A stretch of 64,000 nt of DNA from positions 494,001-558,000 of the forward strand of contig NZ_CP031415.1 of the NCBI RefSeq assembly GCF_003367315.1, in the 5' to 3' direction. A program made the translations under genes and the position numbers. Every line of letters begins with the position of its first letter. Position 1 is the first letter of the stretch. Source of the DNA: Saccharospirillum mangrovi (lineage in GTDB: Bacteria; Pseudomonadota; Gammaproteobacteria; Pseudomonadales; Natronospirillaceae). The notes under the pieces are model-generated. The model was not told the origin of the DNA. It did no database searches and was given only the letters and a program-made list of their open reading frames with translations. Shown piece after piece: positions 1 to 9,002 of the stretch.

Positions 1-369
1 GGTGTGGTCGATGTCGGCGATCGATTGCTGATAGTTGCCGAGCAGGTAGTGCACGGTGGCGCGTTTGTTCCAGGCTTCGGCGAATTCCGGTTCGGCGGCA
101 ATCAGTTCGTCGAAATTGCTCAGCGCCGTTTCCAGTTGTCCGGCGTTCATGGCGGCGGTGCCGCGACGCATTAATTGGCCGGCGGCTTCGTTCGGCGCTT
201 CGCTCCAGGCGCGCCAGATTTGTTGTTCGATCAGCGACGAGCTGAGCGCGTCGGGCGCGTTTTGCAGTCGCTCGAACAGGGGGTCGAGACGGGCGTTGTA
301 TTGATCGGCGGCCGCGCTGCTGATGAACAGTGCCAGGCAGGCGGCCAACGTCCAGCGATGAATGATCAT
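1..369 (-). CDS. TPR-like periplasmic protein, 3' end beyond window
   Basis: The frame opens at an ATG whose complement is at 367-369 and runs off the left edge without a stop, so only the first 123 residues are visible. They begin with a signal-peptide-like segment (MIIHRWTLAACLALFISSAAA, then DQ), so export is likely. Residues about 75-120 carry the alternating small/aromatic pattern of tetratricopeptide repeats (RRGTAAMNAGQLETALSNF, then AEAWNKRATVHYLLGNYQQS). TPR proteins are protein-interaction scaffolds; the partner cannot be told. A GGAG lies upstream of the ATG. It follows puuR on the same strand across 77 bp. Confidence 0.7.
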   Translation of the reverse strand, partial: MIIHRWTLAACLALFISSAAADQYNARLDPLFERLQNAPDALSSSLIEQQIWRAWSEAPNEAAGQLMRRGTAAMNAGQLETALSNFDELIAAEPEFAEAWNKRATVHYLLGNYQQSIADIDHT

Positions 370-418
370 GATGCACTCCGCTGTGGCCTGACGGTGAGAT
401 CAGTTTAGACCATCCATA

Positions 419-434
419 CGCAACGAAAGTTGCG
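419..434. other. Small hairpin 3' of puuR
   Basis: CGCAAC-GAAA-GTTGCG is a perfect 6-bp stem with a four-base loop, 13 bp beyond the puuR stop. There is no T-run, so it is at best a weak terminator or an mRNA 3'-end structure. Confidence 0.3.
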
Positions 435-446
435 CTGGATGTGATG

Positions 447-995
447 TTAAAAATTGGCCGGTGTTGTCGCCGAAATAATCTGACAGGGTTCGTCGTAAGG
501 GTTGCGGAAGCGGTGCGGGCGGGTGGAGTCGAAATAGTAGCTGTCGCCTTTGCTCAGCTTGTAGACCTCGCTGCCGACGGTCAGCTCGAACGCGCCGCGC
601 ATCACCAGGCCGGCTTCTTCGCCGTCGTGCACGTAGAGGTCGGCGCCGGTGTCGGCGCCGGGTTCGTAGGTTTCAATCATGAACGCCAGGGCGCGTTTGC
701 CGAAGGCGCGGCCGACCAGTTTCAGCTGTACGTCGTTGACCGATAAATCGAGCAGATCGTCGGGGCTGTACACCACCGGCTGGGTGGATTCGGTATCGCT
801 GTCTTCGGCGAAAAACTCTACCAGCGACATGGGGAACCCTTGCAGCACTTTTTTCAGCGAACTGACGCTGGGGCTGACGCTGTTTTTTTCGATCATGGAA
901 ATGGTGCTGTTGGTGACACCGGCGCGTTTTGCCAGTTCACGTTGCGACAGTCCGTGCTGTTCACGGATCGACTTGAGCCGTTCGCCTACATCCAA
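447..995 (-). CDS. puuR: PuuR-type HTH-cupin repressor of putrescine utilisation
   Basis: The 182-residue protein has an XRE-type helix-turn-helix at about residues 6-60 (LKSIREQHGLSQRELAKRAG, then STISMIEKNSVSPSVSSLKK) and a cupin sensor domain at about 105-180 (HDGEEAGLVMRGAFELTVG, ending IISATTPANF). Length, domain order and the C-terminal motif match E. coli PuuR, which represses putrescine genes and is relieved by putrescine. The start is TTG: no in-frame ATG lies nearby, and a strong GGAGGG Shine-Dalgarno (complement of 1004-1009) sits 8 nt upstream. The gene is divergent from a PuuB-like oxidase, and a PuuR-box-like sequence lies just upstream of its ribosome binding site, suggesting autoregulation. 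Function is by family and context; the ligand is not proven. Confidence 0.88.
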   Translation of the reverse strand: MDVGERLKSIREQHGLSQRELAKRAGVTNSTISMIEKNSVSPSVSSLKKVLQGFPMSLVEFFAEDSDTESTQPVVYSPDDLLDLSVNDVQLKLVGRAFGKRALAFMIETYEPGADTGADLYVHDGEEAGLVMRGAFELTVGSEVYKLSKGDSYYFDSTRPHRFRNPYDEPCQIISATTPANF

Positions 996-1014
996 GAGTG
1001 CGTCCCTCCGAGGG

Positions 1015-1029
1015 GTTTCATTATTTTTT
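1015..1029 (-). promoter_or_regulatory. Candidate PuuR operator (puuR side)
   Basis: Read on the minus strand this is AAAAAATAATGAAAC, matching 12 of 15 positions of the E. coli PuuR recognition sequence AAAATATAATGAACA as I remember it. It lies 5 bp upstream of the puuR Shine-Dalgarno. Confidence 0.5.
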
Positions 1030-1139
1030 ACAGCCTATCAAACGCCAAGCGTTGCTTGCTTGCAAGGCTGCTGTCGCGCCGGATTCGGCGGCTTGCAAAG
1101 GGCGCTGGGCTATGTCAAAAATACCAAACATTCGGCCAT

Positions 1140-1150
1140 TATAATTAACA
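1140..1150 (+). promoter_or_regulatory. Candidate PuuR operator overlapping a -10 box (puuB side)
   Basis: TATAATTAACA matches 10 of 11 positions of the PuuR core TATAATGAACA and contains a perfect TATAAT. It ends 9 bp before the puuB ATG. A repressor here would cover the -10 element. No good -35 hexamer is visible 16-18 bp upstream. Confidence 0.55.
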
Positions 1151-1159
1151 GATATTTTC

Positions 1160-2464
1160 ATGACCACGACGTTGAACCCCCGCACGCACGGCCCGGATCA
1201 TCCGGTCTCCTATTACGCCGCCACCGCCCGCTACGACCAGCGTTACCCCCAACTGACGGAATCGATTCGTGCCGATGTCTGCGTTGTTGGCGGCGGTTTT
1301 GGTGGCGTGAACACGGCGCTGGAATTGGCCGAACGCGGTTACAGCGTGGTGTTGCTGGAAGCGCATCGCATCGGCTGGGGCGCATCCGGTCGCAACGGCG
1401 GCCAGTTGATTCGCGGCATTGGTCATGGCCTGGAGCCGTTTCGCAAAACGCTGGGCGACGCCGGTGTGGCGGCGGTTGAAGCCATGGGCAACGAAGCGGT
1501 GGACATCGTTACCCAGCGCATTGAGCGCTACAACATCGACTGCGATATACGCTGGGGCTTTGCCGATTTAGCCAACCGGCCGCGCCACTGGGCCGAATTG
1601 CAGAGCCATTTCGACGAGCTGCAAAACACCGACATCGGCCATCAATTTGAATTGCTGCCGCCGGAACGGCTCGGCGAAGTGGTCGGTTCAAATCGTTACC
1701 TGGGTGCCTTGGTCGATTCGGGCAGCGGGCATGTGCATCCGCTGAATCTGGTGACCGGCGAAGCGAGAGCGGCGGCCGACCTGGGTGTGCGAATTTTTGA
1801 ACGCAGCGCCGTGCTCGACATCGTGGAAGGCGAGCCGGTGCTGGTGAAAACCGAGGCCGGCCAGGTGGTGGCCGACCGGCTGGTGTTGTGTGGCAATGCC
1901 TACGTGAGCGGCCTGAATAAAACGTTGGCGGGCAAGGTGTTGCCAGCGGGCAGTTACGTGATTGCCACCGAACCGCTGGACGAGGCCACCGCCAGACAAA
2001 TTCTGCCGGGCCGCCACGCCGTCTGCGATATGAACGTGGCGCTCGACTATTACCGGCTGTCGGCCGACAACCGCCTGTTGTTCGGTGGCTTGTGCAACTA
2101 CTCCGGCCGCGACCCGCGCTCCATCGAAGCGGCGCTGAAACCGCACCTGGACCGGGTGTTTCCAGCGTTGCGCGACATCCACATCGACTACCAATGGGGC
2201 GGCATGATCGGCATCGGCGCTAACCGCTTCCCACAGATCGGCCGCTTGAAACCCAACATCTATTACGCCCAGGCCTATTCCGGCCACGGCGTGAACGTCA
2301 CCCACCTCGCCGCCCGCGTGATCGCCGAAAGCATGCACGGCGACAGCGAGCGCCTGAACGTACTGGAAAAGGTCAAACACCTCACCTTCCCCGGCGGCCC
2401 ACGTTTCCGCTCGCCATTGCTGGCGTTGGGGATGTTGTATTTCCGGATGAAGGATTGGGTTTGA
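1160..2464 (+). CDS. puuB: FAD-dependent gamma-glutamylputrescine oxidase-like (first copy)
   Basis: The 434-residue flavoprotein of the DAO/PuuB family has an N-terminal dinucleotide fold (VVGGGFGGVNTALELAERG near residue 35, then LLEAHRIGWGASGRNGGQL) and the family C-terminal motif YYAQAYSGHGVNVTHLAA. PuuB oxidises gamma-glutamylputrescine to the aldehyde, giving ammonia and H2O2. This copy is clearly more divergent from E. coli PuuB than the one at 7172-8458 (no NSYSRDIDVIE segment), so it may act on another glutamylated amine. It stands alone, divergent from puuR and convergent with puuC. No Shine-Dalgarno is visible before the ATG, and a TATAAT box lies only 15 bp upstream of it. Confidence 0.8.
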   Translation: MTTTLNPRTHGPDHPVSYYAATARYDQRYPQLTESIRADVCVVGGGFGGVNTALELAERGYSVVLLEAHRIGWGASGRNGGQLIRGIGHGLEPFRKTLGDAGVAAVEAMGNEAVDIVTQRIERYNIDCDIRWGFADLANRPRHWAELQSHFDELQNTDIGHQFELLPPERLGEVVGSNRYLGALVDSGSGHVHPLNLVTGEARAAADLGVRIFERSAVLDIVEGEPVLVKTEAGQVVADRLVLCGNAYVSGLNKTLAGKVLPAGSYVIATEPLDEATARQILPGRHAVCDMNVALDYYRLSADNRLLFGGLCNYSGRDPRSIEAALKPHLDRVFPALRDIHIDYQWGGMIGIGANRFPQIGRLKPNIYYAQAYSGHGVNVTHLAARVIAESMHGDSERLNVLEKVKHLTFPGGPRFRSPLLALGMLYFRMKDWV

Positions 2465-2474
2465 TGGAAATTAT

Positions 2475-2547
2475 GGGAGACGCCAAGAGCACCATGCTAA
2501 TCAGCGTCTCCCGTCTCCCGTCTCCCGTCTCCCGCCCAGCGTCTCCC
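2475..2547. repeat. GGGAGACGC/GCGTCTCCC element, locus A
   Basis: An inverted pair GGGAGACGC (2475-2483) and GCGTCTCCC (2504-2512) with a 20-nt loop is followed by three tandem GTCTCCC heptamers (2513-2533) and another GCGTCTCCC (2539-2547). It fills the gap between the convergent stops of puuB and puuC. It can form a 9-bp stem on either strand, so it may serve as a shared 3'-end structure. Confidence 0.8.
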
Positions 2548-2551
2548 ACCA

Positions 2552-4048
2552 TCAAATCTTGATCCAGGTCGCCTTAATTTCTGAGTACTTATCAAACGCA
2601 TGCAGCGATTTATCGCGGCCGTTGCCGGACTGTTTGTAGCCGCCGAACGGCGCAGTCATGTCGCCCGCATCCCACTGATTGACCCAGATCGAACCGGCGC
2701 GCAGGCCTTTGGCGAAGCGGTGGGCGCGGCTCAGGTTGGCTGTCCAGACCGCTGCCGCCAGACCGTAGTCGGTGTCGTTGGCGATGCGCAGTGCGTCGGC
2801 TTCGTCTTCAAAGCGAATTACCGAGAGCACCGGGCCGAAGATTTCTTCCTGGGCGATGCGCATTTTGGCGGTCACATCTTCGAACACCGTCGGTTGCACA
2901 AAGAAGCCGCCATCGACGGCGTTGAGGCGTTCGCCACCCACAGTTAACCGAGCGCCGCCTTCGCGGCCGGCGTCGATGTAACTTTGTACGCGTTGCAACT
3001 GAGCGCCATCGACAATGGCGCCAACTTTGGTGGCCGGGTCCAGCGGGTTGCCCGGTTTCCAGGTCGCGACGGCGGCGCGCACTTTATCCATAAATGCGTC
3101 GGCGATGCTGGCTTCGACCAACAAGCGCGATCCGGCGGTGCAGACTTCGCCCTGGTTGTAGCAGATGCCTTCGGCGGCAGCGGCAGCGGCGGCGTCCAGG
3201 TCCGGTGCGTCGGCAAAGACGACGTTCGGTGACTTGCCGCCGGCCTCACTCCAGATGCGTTTTAAGTTGGATTCGCCGGAATAAATCATCAGTTGTTTGG
3301 CGACGCCGGTGGAGCCGGTGAACACCAGCGTATCGACGTCCATGTGCAGTGCCAGCGCCTTGCCGACGGTGTGGCCGAAGCCGGGCAGCACGTTGAACAC
3401 GCCGTTGGGAATGCCGGCTTCGGTGGCGAGTGCGGCCAAGCGAATCGCGCTCAGCGGCGATTTTTCCGACGGTTTCAAGATTACCGAATTGCCCATCGCC
3501 AGTGCCGGGCCGATTTTCCAGCTCGCCATGATCAGCGGAAAATTCCACGGCACGATGGCGGACACCACGCCAACCGGTTCACGCGTCACCAGGCCGAGTT
3601 CGTCGTGCGCAGTCGGGGCGATTTCGTCGTACAGCTTGTCGATGGCTTCGGCCGACCATTGAATGGCGCGCACCGTGGCGGGGATGTCGACCGCCAGCGA
3701 ATCGCCAATCGGTTTGCCCATGTCGAGTGTTTCCAGCAGCGCCAGTTCGTCGCCGTGTTCTTTAATCAGAGCGGCAAAACGCAGCATGACGGCTTTGCGT
3801 TTGGCCGGTGCCAGTGTGGACCAGTCGCCGCGGTTGAAGGCGCGGCGCGCGGCGGCCACGGCGCGGTCGGCATCGGCGGTGTTGCAAGCGGCGACGTTGA
3901 CCAGCAGGCGGTTGTCGATCGGACTGCGCGATTCAAAGGTTTCTTCGGATTGGGCGTCGCAATAAGCGCCGTCGATAAAGGCGCGGCCTTCGGGTTTCAA
4001 TGCAGCGGCCGCTTGGGTCCAGTGTTCGAGAGTGTGGGTGGTGGTCAT
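2552..4048 (-). CDS. puuC: Gamma-glutamyl-gamma-aminobutyraldehyde dehydrogenase
   Basis: The 498-residue NAD(P)-dependent aldehyde dehydrogenase is co-linear with E. coli PuuC (495 residues), including APAKRKAVMLRFAALI, LLETLDMGKP, ILKPSEKSPLSAIRLA and the C-terminal FGGYKQSGNGRDKSLHA. The catalytic cysteine is Cys303 in YNQGEVCTAGSR and the glutamate is in SEAGGKSPN. It converts the PuuB aldehyde product to gamma-glutamyl-GABA. The start at 4048 (MTTTHTLEHW) is preferred over an ATG 54 bp upstream because GAGG precedes it at good spacing and it aligns with PuuC. It is divergent from bauA. Confidence 0.88.
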   Translation of the reverse strand: MTTTHTLEHWTQAAAALKPEGRAFIDGAYCDAQSEETFESRSPIDNRLLVNVAACNTADADRAVAAARRAFNRGDWSTLAPAKRKAVMLRFAALIKEHGDELALLETLDMGKPIGDSLAVDIPATVRAIQWSAEAIDKLYDEIAPTAHDELGLVTREPVGVVSAIVPWNFPLIMASWKIGPALAMGNSVILKPSEKSPLSAIRLAALATEAGIPNGVFNVLPGFGHTVGKALALHMDVDTLVFTGSTGVAKQLMIYSGESNLKRIWSEAGGKSPNVVFADAPDLDAAAAAAAEGICYNQGEVCTAGSRLLVEASIADAFMDKVRAAVATWKPGNPLDPATKVGAIVDGAQLQRVQSYIDAGREGGARLTVGGERLNAVDGGFFVQPTVFEDVTAKMRIAQEEIFGPVLSVIRFEDEADALRIANDTDYGLAAAVWTANLSRAHRFAKGLRAGSIWVNQWDAGDMTAPFGGYKQSGNGRDKSLHAFDKYSEIKATWIKI

Positions 4049-4104
4049 GGCGGCCTCGGGCGGTGATTTGGATGCCGCAACCTTACTCCACCGGGTCGGC
4101 AACT

Positions 4105-4120
4105 TTCAATATATTGAACG
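4105..4120. promoter_or_regulatory. Candidate PuuR operator (puuC side), perfect palindrome
   Basis: TTCAATATATTGAA (4105-4118) is a perfect 14-bp palindrome. Read on the plus strand, 4110-4120 (TATATTGAACG) matches 9 of 11 PuuR core positions. It lies 57 bp upstream of the puuC ATG and overlaps a TATATT -10-like hexamer on the minus strand. Confidence 0.5.
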
Positions 4121-4189
4121 CTTGTTGAGAGTCGGATAATGCCGCTGAAAGCCCGATGATAAGACGAAAAAAGTCATAGATTTCGGTGG

Positions 4190-4218
4190 TTGGCTGGGGT
4201 CAGTCTTTGGCATACACT
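4190..4218 (+). promoter_or_regulatory. Candidate promoter of bauA-mmsA-puuB
   Basis: TTGGCT (4190-4195), 17 bp, TACACT (4213-4218): four of six consensus bases in each hexamer. It lies about 110 bp before the bauA ATG, with a PuuR-like site just downstream of the -10. Confidence 0.4.
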
Positions 4219-4225
4219 GGCGCGG

Positions 4226-4241
4226 TTGTTCAAAATAACAA
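4226..4241. promoter_or_regulatory. Candidate PuuR operator (bauA side)
   Basis: TTGTT-N6-AACAA forms an inverted repeat. The minus-strand reading of 4227-4237 (TATTTTGAACA) matches 9 of 11 PuuR core positions. It lies about 10 bp beyond the -10 of the candidate bauA promoter, near the expected start site. Confidence 0.45.
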
Positions 4242-4325
4242 ACGTTGTGTTGGCCGCCGCCGTTGCTCAGTCGGTGCGCCTGGGAGAGTGCACAGCGTTG
4301 CCCGAGTGAACTTGCGAGGTCCGCC

Positions 4326-5633
4326 ATGTCCGTTAAAACCGATGCCTTTTGGATGCCCTTTACCGCCAACCGTCAGTTCAAGGCCGAACCGCGATTGTTG
4401 GTGGCGGCCGAAGGCATGCACTACACCACCGACGATGGTCGGTCGCTGCTCGACGGCACCGCCGGTCTGTGGTGCGTGAACGCCGGTCATGGCCGCAAAA
4501 ACATTTCCGATGCGGTGTACCGACAAATCAGCACGCTCGATTACGGCCCGACGTTTCAGATGGGCCACCCGGCGCCGTTTGAGCTGGCCGAGCGTTTGAT
4601 TCAGTACACGCCCGACGGGCTGAACAAAGTCTTTTTCACCAACTCCGGTTCCGAGTCGGTCGATACCGCCTTGAAGATGGCGCTTGCTTACCATCGCGCC
4701 AAAGGCGACGGCCAGCGCACGCGTTTGATCGGTCGCGAAAAGGGTTACCACGGCGTCGGCTTCGGCGGCATTTCCGTCGGCGGGTTGGTCAACAACAAGC
4801 GCGCCTTTGGCTCGGGCTTGCCCAATGTGTCGCATCTGCGCCACACGCTGTTGGCGGAAAATGCGTTCAGTCGCGGTCTGCCGGAAGCCGGGGTTGATCT
4901 GGCGGAAGACCTGCAACGCATGATCGATTTGTACGGCGCCGACACCATCGCCGCTGTCATCGTTGAGCCGGTTGCCGGTTCTGCCGGTGTTGTTCTGCCG
5001 CCGGTCGGTTACCTGAAACGGTTGCGCGAGCTGACGCAGCAACACGGCATTCTGTTGATTTTCGATGAAGTCATCACCGGCTTTGGTCGCATTGGCGAAG
5101 CCTTCGCCGCCAACCGTTTTGGCGTCACGCCCGATCTGATGACCACCGCCAAAGGCCTGACCAACGGCTCGGTGCCGATGGGCGCGGTGTTCGCCGCCGA
5201 CTTCATTCACGATGCCTTTATGAACGGTTCCGATGCGACCATCGAACTGTTCCACGGCTACACCTATTCCGGCCACCCGGTTGCTGCCGCTGCCGGTTTG
5301 GCAACGCTCGACATCTACGAAGCCGAAGGTTTGTTCCAGCGCGCGCTGGAATTGGAAGTGCGGTTCCAGGATGCCCTGCACAGCCTGAGCGATCTGGATG
5401 TGGTGAAAGACATCCGCAACATCGGCTTGGTCGGAGGCATTGAATTGCACCCGCGTGAAGGCGCCGTCGGCGCACGCGGTTACGACGTTTTCCACCACTG
5501 CTACTGGCAGGGCAATGTGCTGGTGCGTTGCACCGCCGACACCATCGCGCTGTCGCCGCCGCTGATCATCAGCGAAGACCAGATCGACCAAATCGTCAGC
5601 GCACTGCGCACCGCCATCAAAACCGTTGGCTGA
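4326..5633 (+). CDS. bauA: Beta-alanine (omega-amino acid):pyruvate aminotransferase
   Basis: The 435-residue class III PLP aminotransferase is very close in layout to Pseudomonas Bau[21 protein letters not shown] at the N-terminus, [32 protein letters not shown], then [16 protein letters not shown]. The PLP lysine is Lys276 in [13 protein letters not shown]. BauA moves the amino group of beta-alanine to pyruvate, giving malonate semialdehyde and alanine; some relatives accept GABA. The ATG at 4326 is chosen because GAGG lies 9 nt upstream and the protein then starts like the family. It is first in an operon, with mmsA 29 bp downstream taking the product. Confidence 0.88.
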   Translation: MSVKTDAFWMPFTANRQFKAEPRLLVAAEGMHYTTDDGRSLLDGTAGLWCVNAGHGRKNISDAVYRQISTLDYGPTFQMGHPAPFELAERLIQYTPDGLNKVFFTNSGSESVDTALKMALAYHRAKGDGQRTRLIGREKGYHGVGFGGISVGGLVNNKRAFGSGLPNVSHLRHTLLAENAFSRGLPEAGVDLAEDLQRMIDLYGADTIAAVIVEPVAGSAGVVLPPVGYLKRLRELTQQHGILLIFDEVITGFGRIGEAFAANRFGVTPDLMTTAKGLTNGSVPMGAVFAADFIHDAFMNGSDATIELFHGYTYSGHPVAAAAGLATLDIYEAEGLFQRALELEVRFQDALHSLSDLDVVKDIRNIGLVGGIELHPREGAVGARGYDVFHHCYWQGNVLVRCTADTIALSPPLIISEDQIDQIVSALRTAIKTVG

Positions 5634-5662
5634 TTGAGCGAAAAAAGACACGGGGAAATCGT

Positions 5663-7150
5663 ATGCAACAGATCAATCACTTTATCGGCGGCCAACACAC
5701 CAAAGCCTCCGAGCGCCAGGGCCCGGTGTTTAACCCGGCTTTGGGCGAGCAAACCGCTCAGGTTTCGCTGGCATCAAAAACCGAAGTGCAGCAAGCCGTA
5801 GAGGCCGCGCGAAAAGCGTTACCGGACTGGATGGAAACCTCGCCGCTGAACCGGGCGCGCATTTTGTTTCGCTTCAAAATGCTGCTCGACGAACGCCTGG
5901 ATGATTTGGCGCGGGTGATCAGCGCTGAGCACGGCAAGGTGTTTGAAGACGCCCGCGGCGAAGTGATTCGCGGCATGGAAGTGGTCGAATTCGCCTGCGG
6001 CATTCCGCATCTGTTGAAAGGCGAAATCACCGAGCAGGTTGGCCGTGGTGTTGATGCCTGGTCGCTGAATCAGCCGTTGGGTGTCGTCGCCGGTATTTCG
6101 CCGTTCAACTTCCCGGCCATGGTGCCAATGTGGATGTGGCCGGTCGCCATCGCCTGCGGCAATACCTTCGTGATGAAGCCGTCGGAAAAAGACCCGAGTG
6201 CGGCCTTGTTGGTCGCCGATTGGCTGAAGGAAGCCGGCTTGCCGGACGGCGTGTTCAACGTCGTTAACGGCGATAAAGAAGCCGTCGACGAACTGTTGGT
6301 GAACCCGCACGTGCAAGCGGTGAGCTTTGTCGGTTCGACGCCGATTGCTGAATACATCTATCGTACCGCCAGCGAACACGGCAAACGCGTTCAGGCGTTG
6401 GGCGGCGCGAAAAACCATTTAGTTGTCATGCCCGATGCCGATCTCGATGGCGCAGTGAACGCACTGATGGGTGCTGCCTATGGCTCGGCCGGTGAACGCT
6501 GCATGGCAATTTCCGTGGCCGTCGCGGTTGGCGATATTGCTGACGAACTGGTGGCAAAACTGGCGGCTAAAACGCGCGAATTAAAAATCGGCAACGGCGC
6601 AGAAAAAGGCCTCGATATGGGGCCGTTGGTCAGCGCTGCGCATCTGCAAAAAGTGACGGGTTATGTCGATGCCGGTGTGGCCGAAGGTGCGGACTTGGTG
6701 GTCGATGGTCGCGGTTTAAAAGTCGCCGGCCATGACAGTGGTTACTTTATCGGCGGCTGTTTGTTCGACAAGGTGACGGCCGACATGACCATCTACCGCG
6801 AAGAAATTTTCGGCCCGGTGTTGTGCGTGGTGCGCGTGCCGGATTACGTCAGCGCGGTGAAACTGATCAACGCACACGAATTCGGCAACGGCACGTCGAT
6901 TTATACGCGCAGCGGCGGTGTGGCACGTCAGTTTGTGCGCGATATTCAAGTCGGCATGGTCGGCGTTAACGTGCCGATTCCGGTGCCGATGGCGTTCCAT
7001 GCGTTCGGTGGCTGGAAGCGTTCCTTGTTTGGCAGCAACCACGTTCACGGCATGGAAGGCGTGCGTTTCTACACCAAACGCAAAGCCGTAACCGCGCGCT
7101 GGCCGGACGGCGATCTGGGCGCCGAATTTGTGATGCCAACGTTGGAATAA
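5663..7150 (+). CDS. mmsA: CoA-acylating (methyl)malonate-semialdehyde dehydrogenase
   Basis: The 495-residue aldehyde dehydrogenase of the MmsA/BauC type shows the CoA-acylating pattern: [20 protein letters not shown] at the start, [34 protein letters not shown], and the catalytic Cys280 in [11 protein letters not shown]. It converts malonate semialdehyde to acetyl-CoA and CO2 (methylmalonate semialdehyde to propionyl-CoA in valine/inositol pathways). Its place after bauA favours the beta-alanine role (bauC in Pseudomonas naming). GGGG precedes the ATG at 5663. A longer upstream frame overlaps bauA and is not supported. Confidence 0.88.
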   Translation: MQQINHFIGGQHTKASERQGPVFNPALGEQTAQVSLASKTEVQQAVEAARKALPDWMETSPLNRARILFRFKMLLDERLDDLARVISAEHGKVFEDARGEVIRGMEVVEFACGIPHLLKGEITEQVGRGVDAWSLNQPLGVVAGISPFNFPAMVPMWMWPVAIACGNTFVMKPSEKDPSAALLVADWLKEAGLPDGVFNVVNGDKEAVDELLVNPHVQAVSFVGSTPIAEYIYRTASEHGKRVQALGGAKNHLVVMPDADLDGAVNALMGAAYGSAGERCMAISVAVAVGDIADELVAKLAAKTRELKIGNGAEKGLDMGPLVSAAHLQKVTGYVDAGVAEGADLVVDGRGLKVAGHDSGYFIGGCLFDKVTADMTIYREEIFGPVLCVVRVPDYVSAVKLINAHEFGNGTSIYTRSGGVARQFVRDIQVGMVGVNVPIPVPMAFHAFGGWKRSLFGSNHVHGMEGVRFYTKRKAVTARWPDGDLGAEFVMPTLE

Positions 7151-7171
7151 ATCCGCTGGAGAATGTGCACG

Positions 7172-8458
7172 ATGACAACTCGCATGGAACACACGGGCTC
7201 TTATTACGCCGCCACGGCCAACGCCGTACCGGACCGTCCGGCGTTAACGGAATCGATAGACGCCGATGTGTGTGTGATTGGCGCGGGGTTTACCGGCTTA
7301 TCAACGGCGCTGCATTTAGCCGAGGCTGGTTTCAAAGTGGTGGTGCTGGAAGCCGCGCGTATCGGCTTTGGCGCCAGCGGCCGTAACGGTGGCCAGTTGG
7401 TAAACAGCTACAGCCGCGACATCGACGTGATTGAACGCAATTACGGCCACGACATGGCAGCCATGCTCGGCTCGATGGCGTTCGAAGGCGCCGACATCAT
7501 TCGTCAGCGCATCGCCCAATATCACATCAACTGCGACTACAAACCCGGTGGTTTATTCGTCGCCTTTAATAAACGCCAGATGCACGAACTGAGCGAACAA
7601 CAAGCGTTGTGGGCACGCTACGGCCACGACGACATGCAACTGCTCGATGACGCGGCGCTGGGTAATTATCTGCATTCCGATAAATACATCGGCGGCTTGC
7701 TCGACAAACGCGGCGGCCACATCCATCCGTTGAACCTGGCGCTGGGTGAAGCGGCAGCGATTGAAAGCCACGGCGGTTTGATTTTTGAAGACTCCAAAGT
7801 CGTCCGCATCGACCGTGGCGAACAACCGGTGGTGCACACCGAACACGGCCGGGTGACGGCCAAATTCGTCATGGTCGCGGGCAATGCTTACCTGGGTAAT
7901 TTGGTACCGGAACTGGCAGCGAAATCGATGCCGTGCGGCACACAAATCGTTACCACCGAAGTATTGGGCGAAGAAAAAGCGCGTGAATTAATTCCGCAAT
8001 TGCAGTGCGTCGAAGACTGCAATTACAAACTGGATTATTACCGCATCACCGGCGATTTCCGATTGCTCTACGGCGGCGGCGTCACCTACGGCGGCGGCGA
8101 CCCACGCTCCATTGAAAACTTCCTGCGGCCGCATCTGGAAAGCACATTCCCGCAACTCAAAGGCGTGAAATTCGACTACGCCTGGGGCGGCGATTTCCTG
8201 CTCACCATGAGCCGCTTACCGCAATTCGGCCGCATCGGCGACAACATCTATTACGCCCAGGGTTACAGCGGCCACGGGGTCACCACCACGCATCTGGCCG
8301 GCAAACTCATCGCCGAAGCGCTGCGCGGCCAGGCCGAACGCTTCGATGCGTTTGCCGCGCTAAAACACTTCCCATTCCCCGGCGGCCGTATGCTGCGCGC
8401 GCCCTATACGGCGGCGGGCGCACTGTATTATGGCTTGCGGGATAAGTTGGGGATTTAA
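7172..8458 (+). CDS. puuB: Gamma-glutamylputrescine oxidase (second, canonical copy)
   Basis: This 428-residue FAD oxidoreductase tracks E. coli PuuB closely: SYYAATANAVPDRPALTESI, the GAGFTGLSTALHLAEAGF fold, FGASGRNGGQLVNSYSRDID, GGHIHPLNLALGEA, MPCGTQIVTTE and a C-terminus ending YYGLRDKLGI. The start at 7172 is preferred because GGAG (7158-7161) is then 10 nt away; an ATG at 7163 would leave only 1 nt, and 7184 is also possible. It is third in the bauA operon, 21 bp after mmsA. That position couples glutamyl-amine oxidation with beta-alanine breakdown, as would suit diaminopropane or spermidine-derived substrates (inference). Confidence 0.9.
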   Translation: MTTRMEHTGSYYAATANAVPDRPALTESIDADVCVIGAGFTGLSTALHLAEAGFKVVVLEAARIGFGASGRNGGQLVNSYSRDIDVIERNYGHDMAAMLGSMAFEGADIIRQRIAQYHINCDYKPGGLFVAFNKRQMHELSEQQALWARYGHDDMQLLDDAALGNYLHSDKYIGGLLDKRGGHIHPLNLALGEAAAIESHGGLIFEDSKVVRIDRGEQPVVHTEHGRVTAKFVMVAGNAYLGNLVPELAAKSMPCGTQIVTTEVLGEEKARELIPQLQCVEDCNYKLDYYRITGDFRLLYGGGVTYGGGDPRSIENFLRPHLESTFPQLKGVKFDYAWGGDFLLTMSRLPQFGRIGDNIYYAQGYSGHGVTTTHLAGKLIAEALRGQAERFDAFAALKHFPFPGGRMLRAPYTAAGALYYGLRDKLGI

Positions 8459-8462
8459 GCGA

Positions 8463-9002
8463 TCAAAACGCCCGGGCGATGCGTTCTGGTGCGAAGATTT
8501 CAATCCAGTAGCCGTCCGGGTCTTTGATAAAGGCGAGGTCGTTCATCTTGCCGTCTTCCGGGCGTTTGACGTATTGCACGCCCAGTTCATCGAAGCGGGC
8601 GCAGGCGGCGTCTAAATCGGGTACCGCGAAACCGATGTGGCCGAAGCCTTGGGGTTTGTCGTTGCCGTTGTGGTAGTGGAAATCGGCGTCGGTTTCGGTG
8701 CCCCAGTTGTGGGTCAGTTCCAGCATGGCCGGGCGGCCGAAAGTTTGGGCGGTGCGCGTTTTGGCGTCGCTGGACCAATCGCTCAGTTCATCCGGTTTGA
8801 TCGCGGCGAGAAAATACAGCGAGAAATTCATCGCATCGAAATCGAGTTTTTTCACCAGCGTCATGCCCATGACCCGGGTGTAGAAATCCAGGCTGATTTG
8901 CGGGTCTTTGATGCGCAGCATGGTCTGGTTAAAAACGAAATCGTGAGTGGCGGGGTCGCGGTCTTCGTTCAGACCGGCGGCGGTTTCGAAATGGCGGCTC
9001 AT
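8463..9002 (-). CDS. gloA: Lactoylglutathione lyase (glyoxalase I), long form
   Basis: The 179-residue VOC-family enzyme isomerises the methylglyoxal-glutathione hemithioacetal to S-lactoylglutathione in the cytoplasm. Metal-ligand positions are visible in [32 protein letters not shown] and [10 protein letters not shown]. It has the longer layout of yeast/human and Pseudomonas GloA3-like enzymes rather than the roughly 135-residue E. coli GloA. The ATG at 9002 is chosen for a GAGG 8 nt upstream and family alignment; a longer frame to 9125 overlaps the next gene. It is convergent with puuB (4 bp between stops) and divergent from the YaiI-like gene. Confidence 0.88.
   Translation of the reverse strand: MSRHFETAAGLNEDRDPATHDFVFNQTMLRIKDPQISLDFYTRVMGMTLVKKLDFDAMNFSLYFLAAIKPDELSDWSSDAKTRTAQTFGRPAMLELTHNWGTETDADFHYHNGNDKPQGFGHIGFAVPDLDAACARFDELGVQYVKRPEDGKMNDLAFIKDPDGYWIEIFAPERIARAF

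Noticed and set aside
2504-2547. Tandem GTCTCCC heptamers as a CRISPR or variable microsatellite
   Set aside because: Units are 7 bp without unique spacers, and other loci show an inverted-arm layout rather than simple tandem growth.
4190-4245. Sigma-54 promoter for bauA (TGGC-containing stretch)
   Set aside because: The GC element at the required 10-11 bp distance is missing; a sigma-70-like pair with a 17-bp spacer fits better.
4230-5651. 473-codon open frame antisense to bauA
   Set aside because: It mirrors the bauA codon frame, shows no recognisable family, has no sensible start context and covers the whole divergent promoter region.
7163-7165. ATG at 7163 as the start of the second puuB
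   Set aside because: Only one base separates it from the GGAG site; the ATG at 7172 has normal spacing.
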